NCBI GenBank assembly: GCA_031002005.1
Contig: CM061918.1
Location: 38,444,947 to 38,508,946 of the forward strand
Length of the DNA stretch: 64,000 nucleotides
Direction: 5' to 3'
From: Vandiemenella viatica
Lineage: Eukaryota; Arthropoda; Insecta; Orthoptera; Morabidae
The stretch's first letter is position 1. Every line of letters starts with the position of its first letter. A program made the position numbers and the translations under genes. This document shows, piece by piece, positions 43,661-55,544 of this stretch. Below the pieces are notes generated by a model. It did no database searches and had not been told where the DNA came from. It worked only from the letters and a program-made list of their open reading frames with translations.

Positions 43661-44050
43661 GACAGCTGACACCCGGTCATCAAGGGTCTTGTACTTTTCT
43701 GCGAACATCGCTACTATAGGTCGGATCTCATCTTCATTGGAGGAATCTAGTCCAAAGTCAAGGCTTTGAAACGATTGCCACCTCCACCGAAACTGAGCCC
43801 AATGAAGATGGGGGCTTCGTAGTCTTCTTTGGCATTATGAAGTCTTCCTGGTCTGCTTGCCGATTCTTGGTGCTGGAACGACGCCCTCCAGTCTACTCAG
43901 GGACCGAGGCTACAAAATAATCAAAGGCTTCTAAGATCTTCTTTTGTACCTTAACTTTCTTAGGTTTCTTAGATGTACCGAGTTTCTTAGCTGTAACGAG
44001 TTTCTTCAGTAGATTTGCGAGCGTCCTCATTCTTGTTGTTGACGGCACAT
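43640..44050 (-). pseudogene. Possible LINE ORF1-like lysine-rich fragment
   Basis: Minus-strand pieces read KLVTAKKLGTSKKPKKVKVQ, KKILEAFDYFVAS, and in another frame SSNEDEIRPIVAMFAEKYKT followed by LDDRVSAVIN. A basic segment followed by a possible coiled coil could be an ORF1 nucleic-acid-binding protein of a LINE. No zinc knuckle or RRM seen. Low confidence. Confidence 0.25.
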
Positions 44051-44375
44051 GGCTGTTTATTGTATATCCTCTATGGTGGAGTAGTGGGACTCTTTCTCGA
44101 CGTTAAATCTTTGCTCGCCGTGTATACGCTGAATGTTGAACACAGCGACGTAGCGTCTTATCCGTTTGCCGGGTCGTCGTACTAGCCACAATGTCTGCAA
44201 AATAACCGAGTGCAGTGGAACGTTCGACGTGTGTGGCGCGGAAGTGCAGCGTGCGTTTTCCTCGTCACACATCTGACCGATCCCACTTGACACGTGCGGA
44301 TGCGTTGACGAGCTTAACTCACTGCCAGCAATCGCAGGGACAAACAGAGAGGCTTTAGATATACGTTCAGGCTTT

Positions 44376-44465
44376 GGAAGGGTCTTCAGGCTGGTTATTG
44401 GCAGCCGGTACTCCGCGGCGCTCCCCGTGGGCACTCTTAATGGGTGGTGAAACGCGCCGCGCCGC
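44376..44465 (+). repeat. Short dispersed repeat, partner at 34428-34515
   Basis: Contains GGAAGGGTCTTCAGGCTGGT and CCCCGTGGGCACTCTTAATG, close to the partner. Identity of the parent element unknown. Confidence 0.5.
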
Positions 44466-44469
44466 ACGA

Positions 44470-45160
44470 TCCCCGTTGCAATGGTGGGTGTTCTAATTCC
44501 ACGGCGGGGTGGGCTGCTGATGGTGGGAGGTTTGTGGTGAGTTTCTTGAAGGTTGTTATGAGTGCAAACTCCAGTACCCTTGATGACAAAATTGCTCTTG
44601 CTTAGTAAGACGTTTCTGCCATACCTGCCAGCAGTCGCAAGTTAGAAGCCTTCACTCGATGACAGCAGTCGCGAATCAGTAACGAATTATTCAGCTGCTA
44701 GGACACATCCGATAACCGAGAGTACTTATACGTAAAATGAAATTACACAAATCATATATTAGCGAACTACGAATCAAAACACAAATAATGAATAAAATGC
44801 AACACGTTCTCGATACATTCGAAATGACAACTGTCGACCTGCACAGAAACCTTAATCGTAACGTCAGTTTTATGACTGCTATGATGTGAATTGTAGTACT
44901 AAGAATGTTCTCTATGACTACTATCTATCTTGCTTTCTTTGAACTGGCTTTGTATCTCACAAGCAGACTATCAGAAGTGTTATAAACGGATTAAAATATC
45001 CCGAGTATATGTTGAAGGGTTTTCACTTCATATGCCTGAGATACAATCTTTTCTTCAAATGACCCTAGTATTTGCAATATTTGCATATTAAAAAAAGAAG
45101 AAAAAATTCAGTGGCTTTAAATACTCGAATAATTTCTCCACCTTTGCAAACCGTGGCAAT
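44470..45160. other. No recognisable feature
   Basis: No domain, repeat or RNA signature seen before the tRNA-like unit at 45166. Confidence 0.4.
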
Positions 45161-45165
45161 GTAGT

Positions 45166-45231
45166 GTAACGGTAAGATATTCGCTTCATAATTTGCGTGC
45201 CCGAGTTCGAATCTGCATTGAGTCAAGTAGT
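45166..45231 (+). tRNA. tRNA-like pseudogene or SINE head
   Basis: CAATGTAGTGTAACGGTAAG contains an A-box-like segment, and GAGTTCGAATCTGC a B box. The outer CAATG pairs with CATTG near the end. An anticodon arm CGC/GCG with loop TTCATAA would place CAT as anticodon (Met-like). The T stem does not pair well, so this is a degenerate tRNA or tRNA-derived repeat rather than a working gene. Confidence 0.4.
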
Positions 45232-45889
45232 TTTACTTTCGTAAATCGTCGAGCTTTAATTTTTATTTCATTTCAACTTCATTTACGTACTTTTATTGAC
45301 TGAATCAATTTTTGAAACAAATGTTTCATATACAGTACATTGTAATTTTTTCAGGAAATCATTATTTTTTTCTTTTGTTGTCAATAAATTCTCTGTTTAG
45401 AAGTGTTTTCAAATAAAAAAGGTAAAACTTTTTTTAATTTATTCTATTTTTGTACTTTCTAAACATGTATTTCGTCAACTAAATTTTAGACGAAACTACG
45501 AAAGCTCTAATTTTCTCTTTTTTCTACATCCGATTGTTTATGGTCGAAAAAAATAATACCTGTGACGAAAAAAGTCGACACAATGAAGCACCTTTGGCTG
45601 TCTACATTTATTGCTATTGTTATAAAATAGTAATTTATAATACATACGACTTTGCAATATAAATAGCTGAAGTTAGACGTGATGGTATTCCCTTAATATA
45701 AAATTGTTGTATAGATCAGATACTTACACTGTTTACAAATCCTCGTACAAACGAACAAAACTATCGAAATAGTTTTCTCGTAAATGATGGTGACGATGTG
45801 TGTGGAATTTTTGTTTCAGGTAAATAAGATCGGGCGCAGAATCGACCCGTGAGGTGCCTCGCTGTTTTGAATCTAGTGACGAGATTCTT

Positions 45890-46080
45890 CCGCATGATAA
45901 AAACGCTTCAAGTTGCCAAAGCGGGCTGCAAGTGCTTCTGGAGCCGGATGTAACTGGATTCCAAGCCAGCAGTGCATAAACGAGCGTCCTTGCGTTCTAA
46001 CCCGAGCAAGGTTGTCTACTGGAAACACCTGCCCCCCTGCACTTCCGGCAACAGCAGCTGAACTAAGACGCCGCTCACTA
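45890..46080 (+). repeat. Dispersed repeat G, copy 2
   Basis: Same-orientation partner of 41865-42065, about 4 kb away. Shares the GCAGTGCAT and GAGCAAGGTTG blocks. Class unknown. Confidence 0.55.
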
Positions 46081-46599
46081 CTGAAACCATACATCGTGCG
46101 GCATTGGCAGTGTCTTCGGAAGTAAAGAGTTCATACACTCATATATTTTATTTATTTATTCCTGATTTTACGTAGCCTACTACCTTGTTACCTAAAGTAG
46201 GCCCTTAGTTTCTATAGTTTTTATTCTTAAAACAATTTAATTTTTAAATAGATCTTGATAATTATTCTTAAGGATTTAATAAAGTATTCTAATAATTAAT
46301 ATACCATTAATATATTAACTAATCTACTAATTAATCTACCATCACACTAATTCACACCAAAAACAGCAATTGACTAAGTATTTTAATAGTTCTGATAAAT
46401 AAACTGTCTATTTTTAATGTTCTTCCTGCACCACTGCTGACCTGCGTCGACATCCAGGCCGCCAGCTGTCTCTGCTGATACAGCGTGGTGACTGCTGACA
46501 TGCTGACCACAAAGTGTCGTCAGCCAGCTTCACGTTCCAGGTAGTGGTCTCGTTCTTCTCCGGTTTGTCCTTGGAGCCACCTGCTCCCCCATCAGGAGT

Positions 46600-47010
46600 T
46601 CCCTCCTGGAATCAGAGCAGGCCGCCCCCGGAGCCCTGGAGAAGGTACCTCTGGCTTCCAGAGGCACTGTGATGAATTGAGTCTTTGCCGTCTTCCTGCA
46701 CTGCTTGTGGTAACATTTGGGTTGTTCTTTCCTCTTGAGTTTCTTCCTCTCCTGTCCTTTCTGTTTCTGATACCATTTGCTCGCGGCGTCTTCTACGCTC
46801 TGCTAATTTCAATTCAGCAAGTCTTCCCGCGCAGCGATGCTAGATTAGCAGCTTCATCCAGCAAGTGCCAGAGCTCGGTATCACGAAGTATATCGTGTAT
46901 TCTTCTGTTCTGAAGTTGTATTTTAAGGTATGCTCTTGAATCTTCAGTTTGTTTGCACTCCCAAACCACGTGCTCAGGAGTACTTACTTCGCCACAGTCA
47001 TATAGCACAG
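46600..47010 (-). pseudogene. LINE ORF2 C-terminal zinc-tail fragment
   Basis: The minus strand reads LYDCGEVSTPEHVVWECKQT, then LKIQLQNRRIHDILRDTELW and HLLDEAANLAS, and continues in a neighbouring frame with KLAERRRRREQMV. The CGExxTPEHVVxEC motif is the C-terminal Cys/His tail found in I/R1/Jockey-type ORF2 proteins. A stop or frameshift lies near 46813. RT and endonuclease domains are not present upstream. Confidence 0.6.
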
Positions 47011-47540
47011 AGTGAAAAGACCAATGTTAAGCCAATTAAAGGATATAAGTATATCATCAAAACTGTTATTGTAATTATTTTAGATTTTGGCCAATTATAA
47101 ACACTACGAAAATGACGGGCGTTGCCTTTGGTGGTAGTAGTAAATTGTTCTGAGTACTGTCTAAGAAACAAGGAATAACGATTAATCATTATCTTTTTCG
47201 TTGATATTCTTCGAGATAAGTCTAAAATTTCTCTGAATAGATTCTCGGAGTATTTGGGTAGGATGTTTCTAAATAGATGTATTTTAATTTAAATGACAAA
47301 AATTTGTATTGTTATGATTAAAGTTTTTAAGTAACATATACCATAATACAAAAAACGGGTAATTATCATTTATTTCATTAATATATATCGTAATTAACGA
47401 CACGACATGCAAAATTTATCTGATAAACTTCCCTTTTTGTTAACTTCTGTCAAAAAAAATTCTTAGGTTATGTTGTGACGTCGTTCTAGTAACTGCCGCA
47501 CAGATTACAGCGTAAATACAACATGCCCTTTTCCTTACAT
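47010..47540. other. No recognisable feature
   Basis: AT-rich, no coding domain or repeat recognised. Confidence 0.4.
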
Positions 47541-47690
47541 GAATGAAGGAATTCGGCCATGGCCTTAAAGAACCATCGTCCTGCATTCGGCTGAAGTGAT
47601 CAAAGCGGAAATCTGGATGGCAGGACAAGGAATTCGAACCTCCGTCCTCCCGTTTGCGAGGCCAGATTGTCACCGCTCACACACTACTTA
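47535..47690 (-). repeat. SINE-A copy, diverged
   Basis: The minus-strand head (CTCGCAAACGGGAGGACGGA, then GGTTCGAATTCC) and body (GGCCATGGCCGAATTCC) are recognisable with several deletions. It abuts the left end of the Tc1-like element at 47695. Confidence 0.7.
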
Positions 47691-47694
47691 AATT

Positions 47695-48790
47695 ACACTG
47701 GCGGAAACTAAATCCCAACACCCCAGACTGAGTTGTGATAAATGAATGAAATTTGTTCCCAATTATCACAATCTGAAGAGCATTAAATGATTAAATATTG
47801 AAAGTTTTACACTAGTAGTATGACAATTACAGGGGTATTTGTTATGCAATAGCTATCTTTTTTAGCATATAAGTGGTGAACAATGTAGCGTAACATGACT
47901 CTTGTTTGTCCACAAATTCTTGTTGACCAAATGTACTGTACCATAGCGAAAAGTGACAACCCTCTACCCCCAAATAACTGTGAGAGAGATCGCAGTGTTG
48001 GCGTGTTTGAAATGGATTTATCATTTCGTGAAATCTTCGGAAGGATTGGCCGTAGTGCAATGGCAGTATACAGACTTGTTACACAGTGGACGAAAGAATG
48101 CTCTGATACTGCTAGAGCAGGCACAGGCCCATACAGAAGGACAACATTACGCGAAGACCGCCAAATTATGTGGGTGGCTGTTGCTGGGAGACGAGTGACT
48201 GCAGGCGAGATCCAAGCAGTGGTTACAGAGAGTCACGTCCCGGACGATTTTAAACCAATTGCTTGAAGCTGGGTTACACTCTCTGGCCCCTGTGCAATGT
48301 GTTTCATTAAGCTGATTGCATTGCCAGCATCATCTAACTTGGTACAATGCAAAACGCAAATGGACAGGAGAATGGCGTACATTTGTGTTTCGAGACGAGT
48401 CTCGATTCTGTCTGTGGCAAAGTGATAATCGACAACATGTACGCAGGCGTATTGTAGAATGGGTACACTCTGCTGTGATTTCAAAACCTCACATAGGTCC
48501 AGCCACTGGTGTCATGGTTTGGGGAAAATCATTTTCGACAGCAGGACTGAGTTGGTTGTTGTCGAAAGCAGAATGACAGCCCACCACTATGTAGACGGGG
48601 TGATTCACCCAATTGTGATACCCTCTATGTTCACCATCCAAATCGCTTCTTCCAACAGGATAATACCCGTCCTCATACTGTGGTCATCGCAGCACAAGCC
48701 TTCGAAGGGGGGTTATGATCACAATTTGGACTGCATAGTCCCCAGATTTGTCCCCAATGGAACATGTCTGGGATCCTAGAAGTAGATAAA
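47695..48790 (+). pseudogene. Tc1-like transposase relic (DD34E type)
   Basis: The left terminal sequence is ACTGGCGGAAACTAAATCCC. The plus strand codes DLSFREIFGRIGRSAMAVYR (helix-turn-helix), QWTKECSDTARAGTGPYRRT and LREDRQI, then in another frame ILNQLLEAGL, TGEWRTFVFRDESRFCLWQS (first catalytic Asp), GVMVWG, FFQQDNTRPHTVV (second Asp) and, shifted again, SPDLSPMEHVWD (final Glu). All three catalytic regions are therefore visible but in different frames with stops at several points. A matching right terminal repeat was not found, so the right end is lost. Inactive. Confidence 0.85.
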
Positions 48791-49255
48791 TTAGTTCACG
48801 TGACTGACTGCACGAGACATGCAGGCGTAGAGAGACATACCCCAAGAAGACATCCCAACACTTATTGATTCAATGCCGGCAAGGATCCACGAATGTATAA
48901 GCGCTCAAGTTGGGCGCACTTCCTACTGACAACTGAATCTAAAGGTAATAAGCTTCGCCTGAACCATTTCAATTTATTATCATTTCTTCTGTTTATGACC
49001 CTGGGTATATCTACAAAGTTTCCTAAAATTCCACCATTCCTATATGAGCGTTGGCAGCAGCAGGCAAGCAGTTTCTGCCAACGCCGAAGGCGTTGGCTGT
49101 ATTTGGGGAGGGGTACCTATTGCCCTTTGGCAGTATTTGCCCCTACATTTTCTTTAGCAGTAAAATTTCATTAAATTTTTGGGCTGGTCCATTGCTATTT
49201 GCTCTATGGGTGAGTTTCATTTCATTTCTTTTTTTTTTTTTAATATATACGTAAA
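48791..49255. other. No recognisable feature
   Basis: Short frames, a poly-T run at 49230-49241, nothing identifiable. Confidence 0.4.
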
Positions 49256-49258
49256 CAA

Positions 49259-49870
49259 TTACCCGTTTAGTAGAGACTTGGGCATTTTATGGCGTAGTTC
49301 AATATGTTCGTAGCTTCCCAGGTTGCGTATGAGTTCATTGTTGCATTTGGAGGCACTTTCGTAGAACTTTTGGGCCGCGGAAACCATCCGTGACTTGAGT
49401 TTCGGTGTTTTTGCCAGGTGGTGGAGGTCTTCCGTTGGGAAGTCAAAGGGTAGATGCAGTGCTCTTTTCAAAGCACGGTTTTGCAATACCTGCAACTTTT
49501 TCATATGTGTTGCAGCCGCATATCCCCATACAGGACTGGCATATTCGATGATAGGTAGACCTGGACGCCGCATCTTGGTGGCAGTGATGAGGCATGGTTC
49601 AGGACTGGGTATAGTGCACCCAGTCGCTTGTTCACCCTGCTGCAGATATCCTCCACGTGGTGTCGCCATGTCAGCCTTTGGTCCAGTGTGATCCCCAGGT
49701 AGCGCACCACTGACTTCTGGGGATTTTAATTTCCGCCAGTGTAGAGCAGAGAAGCTTCTTCTGCTGGAAACTTCTGCCGATAGGACGGCTGGGGAACTTG
49801 CTGTTTGCCGTCTGATTCCCGAGGGAAATCAACGAGGCCCACGCAGAGCGGATGAACGGTGCTGCCAATC
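49259..49870 (-). pseudogene. Jockey-like LINE reverse transcriptase C-terminus
   Basis: Minus-strand frames read VRYLGITLDQRLTWRHHVED, NKRLGALYPVLNHASSLPPR, and after a frame change IIEYASPVWGYAAATHMKKL followed by QVLQNRALKRALHLPFDFPT and EDLHHLAKTPKL. The YLGITLDxxLTW and YASPVWGxAAxTHxxKLQ motifs are typical of the thumb region of Jockey-clade reverse transcriptases. The catalytic FADD part is missing (5' truncated) and at least two frameshifts are present. Confidence 0.8.
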
Positions 49871-50289
49871 ACTACGCGAGCTACGGAATCGAAGAACACT
49901 TCTTTCTTTTCATTCCGTCTTAATCCTTAAGGAAAGTAATTTTCTCCACGAGTTCAGTCACTTAACGTACCTACACTTTAACCATCGGTTTGCTTGCTAC
50001 AATTCCTGCTGTGGTAAAATAAGTCTTATTTACGTTCCGTAACAAAATTAAAGATTTACACCAATGTGAAGGAAGTACGCGTGCCAGATAACGAGCAAGT
50101 AGTCATAACATAAACGTAGAGGAAGCAATAAACGGGTTAAAAGAAAAATTTGAATGTTCAAGGAGAGAAAACCAGTGTGTTGCGATTTATTGAAGACATT
50201 GTCCTATTCCACAGACTGAGAATCTTGAGAAGTTACTGAAAGGCATAAGCAATATAGTGAAGGAAGAACCAGGACCAAAGCAAGAAAAA

Positions 50290-50815
50290 AGTGATGAAAT
50301 GTAGCAGAAATGGTATCACTAATGGGAGAAATAAGGGAATTCTGTTACTTTGGAAGTAAAATTACAACTGATGGCCGAAACAGGAAGGATGTAAAACTGT
50401 AGAATTGCACTAGTAAAAAGAGCCTTGATGAAAAAGAGATATCTTTAGTTTCATTTATTGATCTAGCACTAAGAAAGAATTTCTTAAAACAGTATGTGTG
50501 GAGCACAGCACTGTATGGCAACGAAGCATGAACTTCAGGAATACCAGAAAAAAGGATAAGCACTTCAAATGTGGTGCAATACAAGGATGTTGAAAGTTAA
50601 GTGGACAGATAAAGCACAAAACGAACGCGTTTTGGAAATGATGCGAGGAAGACTCTTACAGAAAGAAGAGGCAAGATGGTGGGTCATATTTTGGTTAATT
50701 TGTTAGTGGAGGGAGCAGTTGAAGGTAAGAACTGTAGAAGAAGACAGAGATTAGAATATATGAAGCAGATAACGCAAGATAGGAAGAGATGAAAGATTGT
50801 ATCAAAGTAGTCGAG
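50290..50815 (+). pseudogene. RTE-like LINE reverse transcriptase C-terminus
   Basis: Plus-strand pieces in several frames: FCYFGSKITTDGRNRKDVK, LALRKNFLKQYVWSTALYGN, RTRFGN, RGKMVGHILVNLLVEGAVEG and CRRRQRLEYMKQIT. The order FxYLGSxITxDGR, KTYIWSxALYGxE, RWxGHxLR...EGK...RGRRR is that of RTE-type LINEs. Multiple stops and frameshifts; the catalytic core is upstream and not recognisable. Confidence 0.7.
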
Positions 50816-50859
50816 AGACTGATGGCAGCAAATCTACTATATAATTTCCTGATCTCACT

Positions 50860-51540
50860 CACTCACCACGATAGCTATTGGCTGGAGAACGGTGTCACGT
50901 GTCGGCCTACGCTCGCAAATCAACAGCCACCAGAGATTAGAAGAAATTCTAGGTTATGTCCACAATTTAATAGCTGAAATTCTGCTACCAAATTAATTGC
51001 CATAATACATTCATTTGGTTTGCTTTTTGTACCATTTCATAGTTAAATAAATATCGATAAATTTTATGGCTGGAAAAACGTGGAACTTCTTTTTAGTAAC
51101 ATGTTAATAAAAGCAACATAAAAAAACTTAAATTACCGGTACTCATGGTCGCTGCTGTAACCAAGAATACCAATTTTCATTGCGGCATAGGTTAAATTTC
51201 AATTTAATTAAAACTTTCGATAATGTTGTTGCTTGACCAAAGTTCATATGTTACGATTTATTTGCTTTTTACGTATTTTATCGACCACTTTGATTAATGG
51301 TCTTGTTTATGTTTGTTGTACGTGAGTTATTAGGTTGTTTAAAGTGGGCATCAGACCAAATATGTTACCGAATCAAGTATTCTGGCAATTCATTTCTTCA
51401 GAGTTGCCAGACTGTTTAATTATCTGGAATCTGTAATACGTTCTCTGGCCATTACAGACACTATGATGAAAGATTACATTATGAATGCCCATCTTCAGTT
51501 AAAAAGAAAAAGAAACAACAACAACAGCAACAACAACAGC

Positions 51541-51580
<40 letters not shown>

Positions 51581-51845
51581 TGATGCTTTCGAAGCAAACA
51601 GGAATTGTTCTAATTTTGAAGAGTGAACTTTAAGGGTTAAATACAAGTCAAGTTTGTATTTTAGCAAGTTCGAGTCTATCGATCGTCTCTGTTTAATACT
51701 TCTGAGTTCTTCAAGCTCAAGAGATTTTATCCACCCTAAGGGTGAAACGCAGGTCAAGTTCGTATTTTGTCAGAAGAGGTCAACTTGTTACAATCTTTTG
51801 ATGCTAAAAACTGGAACTATTCTACACCCGTGTTGATACACATAA
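50860..51845 (+). repeat. Inverted dispersed repeat J, copy 1
   Basis: It aligns with the reverse complement of 59195-60125 over nearly 1 kb. Landmarks: CGATAGCTATTGGCTGGAGA, GGTTATGTCCACAATTTAAT, GCTTGACCAAAGTT, GCTTTCGAAGCAAACAGGAA and TTAATACTTCTGAGTTCTTC. A CAA repeat array at 51513 is present only in this copy. No intact frame. Confidence 0.75.
51513..51578 (+). repeat. CAA microsatellite with CAG interruptions
   Basis: About 22 ACA/CAA triplets with two CAG interruptions near the left end. The inverted partner at 59490 has only GGAAACAACTTG at the same place, so the array expanded in this copy alone. The polyglutamine or poly-Cys frames across it are not genes. Confidence 0.9.
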
Positions 51846-51959
51846 AACGGTCACGGGCTTACACTAGTAATAACAATAATCATGTAACTAAGACGCATTT
51901 GTTTTATCTGCTAGAATCATTACGAATACTTTTTTTTTATCTGCCTAACGTCTCTCTAA

Positions 51960-52075
51960 TAGCGAGGTCTTTAGAGACGGGAAAAGATGGTGGGTAAGGA
52001 ACGGTAAGGAATTCGGCCATGGCTTTTTGAAGGAAGCATCCCGGCATTTGCCTGGAGTGATTTGGGAAACCATGT
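51960..52075 (-). repeat. SINE-A fragment (3' half)
   Basis: The minus-strand 3' half with CATGGCCGAATTCC and the subfamily end CCGTCTCTAAAGACCTCGC shared with 36525. The tRNA head is missing and the break falls after ATGGTTTCCC. Confidence 0.75.
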
Positions 52076-52079
52076 ACGA

Positions 52080-53365
52080 ATACAGGTTCTTGGAAATTTG
52101 TAAACCATGTCCTAGCTATTATCCTAGTGAAAAGGTTAAAAAAATATTTTATTTTCATTTTTTATTATTAAGAACGGTGTGTTCCCTGTGTTGTGAGTGT
52201 GAAGATAATGGTCGAAAAACTTAACTTTCTAAAACGCTTTGAACCAAAGTAGCATAAATATCAACAACATATACCAAACTTTAATTGTAGGCCTACTGTA
52301 GAATAAAATGTTTATGAATTCTGGAGGAAAGGTATTGTGGTAGATGACACATAGTTACTACCCATGTGTAAATCGGAAATCGTTATTAATTTATCAACAA
52401 TTATGGAACTGATCGTAGCACCCAGACTTTAATTCCCTTTTTTTTTTTTTTTTAAAAAAAACAGAACATGCATCTACTGGCAATTTATATTTGTGTTGTG
52501 AAGTTAATTTTTACTATAGCCAAATAAAAGTTCTAATTCAGTTCCGCCAATATCTTATTCTGTACGCACGCCGTTATTATATAGGGAAAAGTACTTGATA
52601 CCCAGTGCCTAAAAGATCATCTTTCTAGTTACTATACAGGGAGAAATTGGCAGTAAACCAATGAATTTAAGACTTTCATATGGTCACATTGCGATGTTCA
52701 TTTACGTTGGTACAGTACATATTTGACTGAAACCTTAACAAGTAGGTTTCCTCAAGGCTCCATGTTGGGACTCATTTTAGTACTTTCGCACCGGAAACTT
52801 GCTTGCCGGTTGGTTTGCTGTTTGTTTGTCTGTGGGTTGCGACACAGTCTATACACCGCACCTCTCCTCACGCACTGAGGTCATTGCCGCGCGACCAGGA
52901 ACCTTATGGGGTCATTACCCCTGCTGCGGGACTCAAAGCAGTAAAGCAAACTCTATTCAACCAAGATAACAGTTTTAATTTAACTTAATTAAACTGCGAT
53001 GGGGATAACTTTCTCGCTTAATGGATTTCTATCTTCAATTCTTTCATTGTTTGGAAAAAAATGTTCAGCATTTCTCTCAGTCACTTATTCCAGTTCGTCA
53101 CATAGAAATTTTTCAGACTGCTTTACTCCTGAAAACAGATGCTGTTTTGTGGTAGTGGTGATCTATTACTATTACTATTACTCTGCGATTAACTAAAAGT
53201 GTGTGGCAGAGGGTGCATTGCACCTATCCGAAAGGGTAATAGTTTGGAAGGGATATACGGGATATGGCAGGAGGCGCCCATGGGCTATTGTGAGGAACCA
53301 TCCCAGCATTCGCGTGGAGTGATCTGCGAAAACCATGCAAAACCCAGATCAGGATGGATCCCCTC
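52080..53365. other. No clear feature; LINE-tail-like GTGTGTGGCAGAGGG
   Basis: AT-rich, with T and A runs at 52439-52462. GTGTGTGGCAGAGGGTGC at 53199 resembles a 3' end block of CR1-type LINEs, weakly supported. No gene seen. Confidence 0.35.
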
Positions 53366-53369
53366 CCTT

Positions 53370-53630
53370 CTAAACACTACACCTAATTCTTCTACCAATA
53401 TCCCACAATGCCCCATCACCTTGCACCATCCCAGCACTCTCTTCACCCTCCGTTTGTTTTCCAATTACTCCAAACCCAGCTCCTTTATCAATCAGTTACT
53501 GATTGTGTTCTGCAATAATTTCCACAAACAGATCTACATGCCTTACTCTGCTTTATTTCCAACAACTCTCCTTGATACATATAATGTGAGACCCATACTA
53601 CACCACCAATCTCAATCAATGGTCTGACCT
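53370..53630 (-). pseudogene. LINE RT C-terminal relic, copy 3
   Basis: Same family as 15170 and 15830. The minus strand keeps RLEVRPLIEIGGVVWVSHYM and a CGNYCRTQSVTD segment corresponding to EYGGVVWD and FGNYSRTQLVTN. Heavily decayed. Confidence 0.6.
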
Positions 53631-53635
53631 CTAGC

Positions 53636-53825
53636 CTGGTATACCGTAGTACGTGGATCAAATCCCCTTCCGACCATAAAAATTTCGGTTTTCCATGTAT
53701 TCCCGAAATCGCTCCAGGCAAATGCCGGGATGATTCCTTCAAAAGGCTATGGGCGAATACTTTCCTGTTCCTTGCTTCCCCATGCTTTCCCGCCTCTAAT
53801 GTCATCGATGTCAATAAAACGTAAA
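53636..53825 (+). repeat. SINE-A copy, diverged
   Basis: A degraded head (CAAATCCCC at the B box) is followed by GGTTTTCCATGTATTCCCGA, AAATGCCGGGATG and a TGTCATCGATGTCAATAAAA end. More diverged than the other copies. Confidence 0.65.
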
Positions 53826-54017
53826 GCACACATCTTCCCCCCCCTCCCCCCCAAAAAATAGTTTTGTATTCCAGTTTTGTCACTTTCGTGGTTCTTTCTC
53901 TCCGTAATGGCGTACATATTACCGTTATTCTTTTCAGTTTGAAACCTCTGAACGGGTCTGCTTTCAACAGAAGTCTCTGAATTTATCTCTCTGTCATCAC
54001 TTAGGTACAATCCTTTT

Positions 54018-54200
54018 CTGCAATCGGGAGGACGCGGATTCGAATCCCCGTCCAGGCATGGTATTCCATGGTTTCCCCAATCTCACCAGGGAAATGCTGG
54101 GATGCTTCCTTCAAAAGACCATTGCCGAATTCCTTGCCTCTAGTCCTTTTCCGCCTGTAATGGCCTCGAGATCGACAAGTTGTAAAGCCAAAAAAAAGAA
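54018..54200 (+). repeat. SINE-A copy, 5' truncated
   Basis: It starts in the anticodon-arm region (ATCGGGAGGACGCGGATTCG), keeps the B box and body (CCATGGTTTCCCC, GGGATGCTTCC, TTGCCGAATTCC), and ends GAGATCGACAAGTTGTAAAG with an A-rich tail. Confidence 0.75.
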
Positions 54201-54204
54201 ATGT

Positions 54205-54795
54205 TCGTTGGTATATGCAGCAGAAGATATTGAAATGGCCACAATGGTTACAATCCCTCCAGACGAAATTACTGCAATGAAAACTTTGTTACGTACAGCG
54301 GTCCATTCTATTAATATAACCTCTGGTTGTATACCTCCAACAGATTCGGTATTAATTTACCCACCACACAATAAATACTTCGCAACCAAATTACTGTCGA
54401 CTATCAAATTCCGTACTTGATGCGTAAATCGCATTCTAATAATAACATTGGCATTGAGATAAACTGTAATGGTGTATTGTAGCTTCCAGTGAATTACATC
54501 ATTTAATCATTTAATCATTTTGTTTAATCAATTCCTTTTTGAAGTAGTGTTGTGATTGGCTAAGCGGTCCGTTCACATTCGAACTTGTATGATTTCTCAT
54601 ATGTTATCTCTCAGTCACATTTTCAGAGAACATTGGTCTGTACGAATTTATTGAAGTTTTCAAAGCAGATGTCTATGGAACACAAGTGATTCATGGTGCT
54701 AAATAGAAATGCTGAAAATCAGCATAAGTTTCTCAAAGTATGTATAAAAAATATGGCAGTCAGGGAAAAAAACGTTATGAACACTGCCAGACCAA
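54205..54795. other. No recognisable feature
   Basis: No domain or repeat recognised by eye. Confidence 0.4.
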
Positions 54796-54801
54796 TGAAG
54801 C

Positions 54802-54993
54802 CAGGGCCGGCGCTAAGAATTTCGGGCCCCGGGTAAAATGGGCGACCTTTTTTAATTTTTAGCTCTACAAACAAGCCGGGCGACAATAGGCGGGGGGGCC
54901 TGCAGCCAGTAATTGGGGCCCCCCATCAGCCGGCGGGCCCGGGTACATTTGACCCGCTTACTCCCCCCCCCCCCCCCCCCAACGCCGGCCCTG
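54802..54993. mobile_element. hAT MITE (CAGGGCCGGCG), copy 2
   Basis: CAGGGCCGGCGCTAAG at the left and AACGCCGGCCCTG at the right, flanked by AATGAAGC (54794-54801) and AATGGAGC (54994-55001), an 8-bp duplication with one mismatch. The interior matches 32817-33025 in reverse, including CCGGGTACATTTGACCCGCT. A C run of 18 bases precedes the right end. Confidence 0.85.
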
Positions 54994-55302
54994 AATGGAG
55001 CTACAGGTTTAGGATGAAATAAAAAAAGTAAAATCACATGCCATTATTCCAAATAACAGGGGTTTCGATTACGCATGCTCCTCTTGTAGTGGGTACCATA
55101 ACCTAACTCGGTAATCCTACTGGGCAAAGAGGACACACAGTTTCACTGGAAATCCAACCGCGTAACGTTCTAGCATACTTCGCATCAACAACGCAAATCC
55201 TTGCCAGAGGTGAAAGCAGGTTAAGAGCCGTAAAACTTAGAACCGAGGACTTTCCATGCTCGTCAGCCGCTTTAACGAACGGAGCCAAAAGACATCTTTT
55301 AG

Positions 55303-55544
55303 AACAAGCGTGGTGGGTAAACGGTTAACGTTCTGGCCTCGCATTCGGGAGGGCACGGGTTCGAATCCCCGTCCGGGCATTTGGTTTCCCATGGTTTCCC
55401 CAAATCACTTCAGGTGAATGCCGGGATGCTTCCTTCAAGAAGGCCATGGCCGAACTCCTTCCCGTTCCTTGTCCCCCGTCCCATCCCGCCTTTAATGACC
55501 TTAGCCGTCGACGAGGCGTAAAACCGTAAGTAAAAAAAAAAAAA
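55303..55544 (+). repeat. SINE-A copy, full length with 16-bp TSD
   Basis: Complete unit from the AAGCGTGGTGGGTAAACGG head to the poly(A) tail (55532-55548), flanked by an exact duplication AAAAGACATCTTTTAG (55287-55302 and 55545-55560, the A part overlapping the tail). An A tail plus a long target duplication shows target-primed reverse transcription by a LINE. It contains A box (GGTAAACGGTT) and B box (GGTTCGAATCC) of Pol III. It is the best copy for defining the family. Confidence 0.92.

Noticed and set aside
51479..51757. Frame with a poly-Cys stretch
   Set aside because: It is the antisense of the CAA microsatellite.
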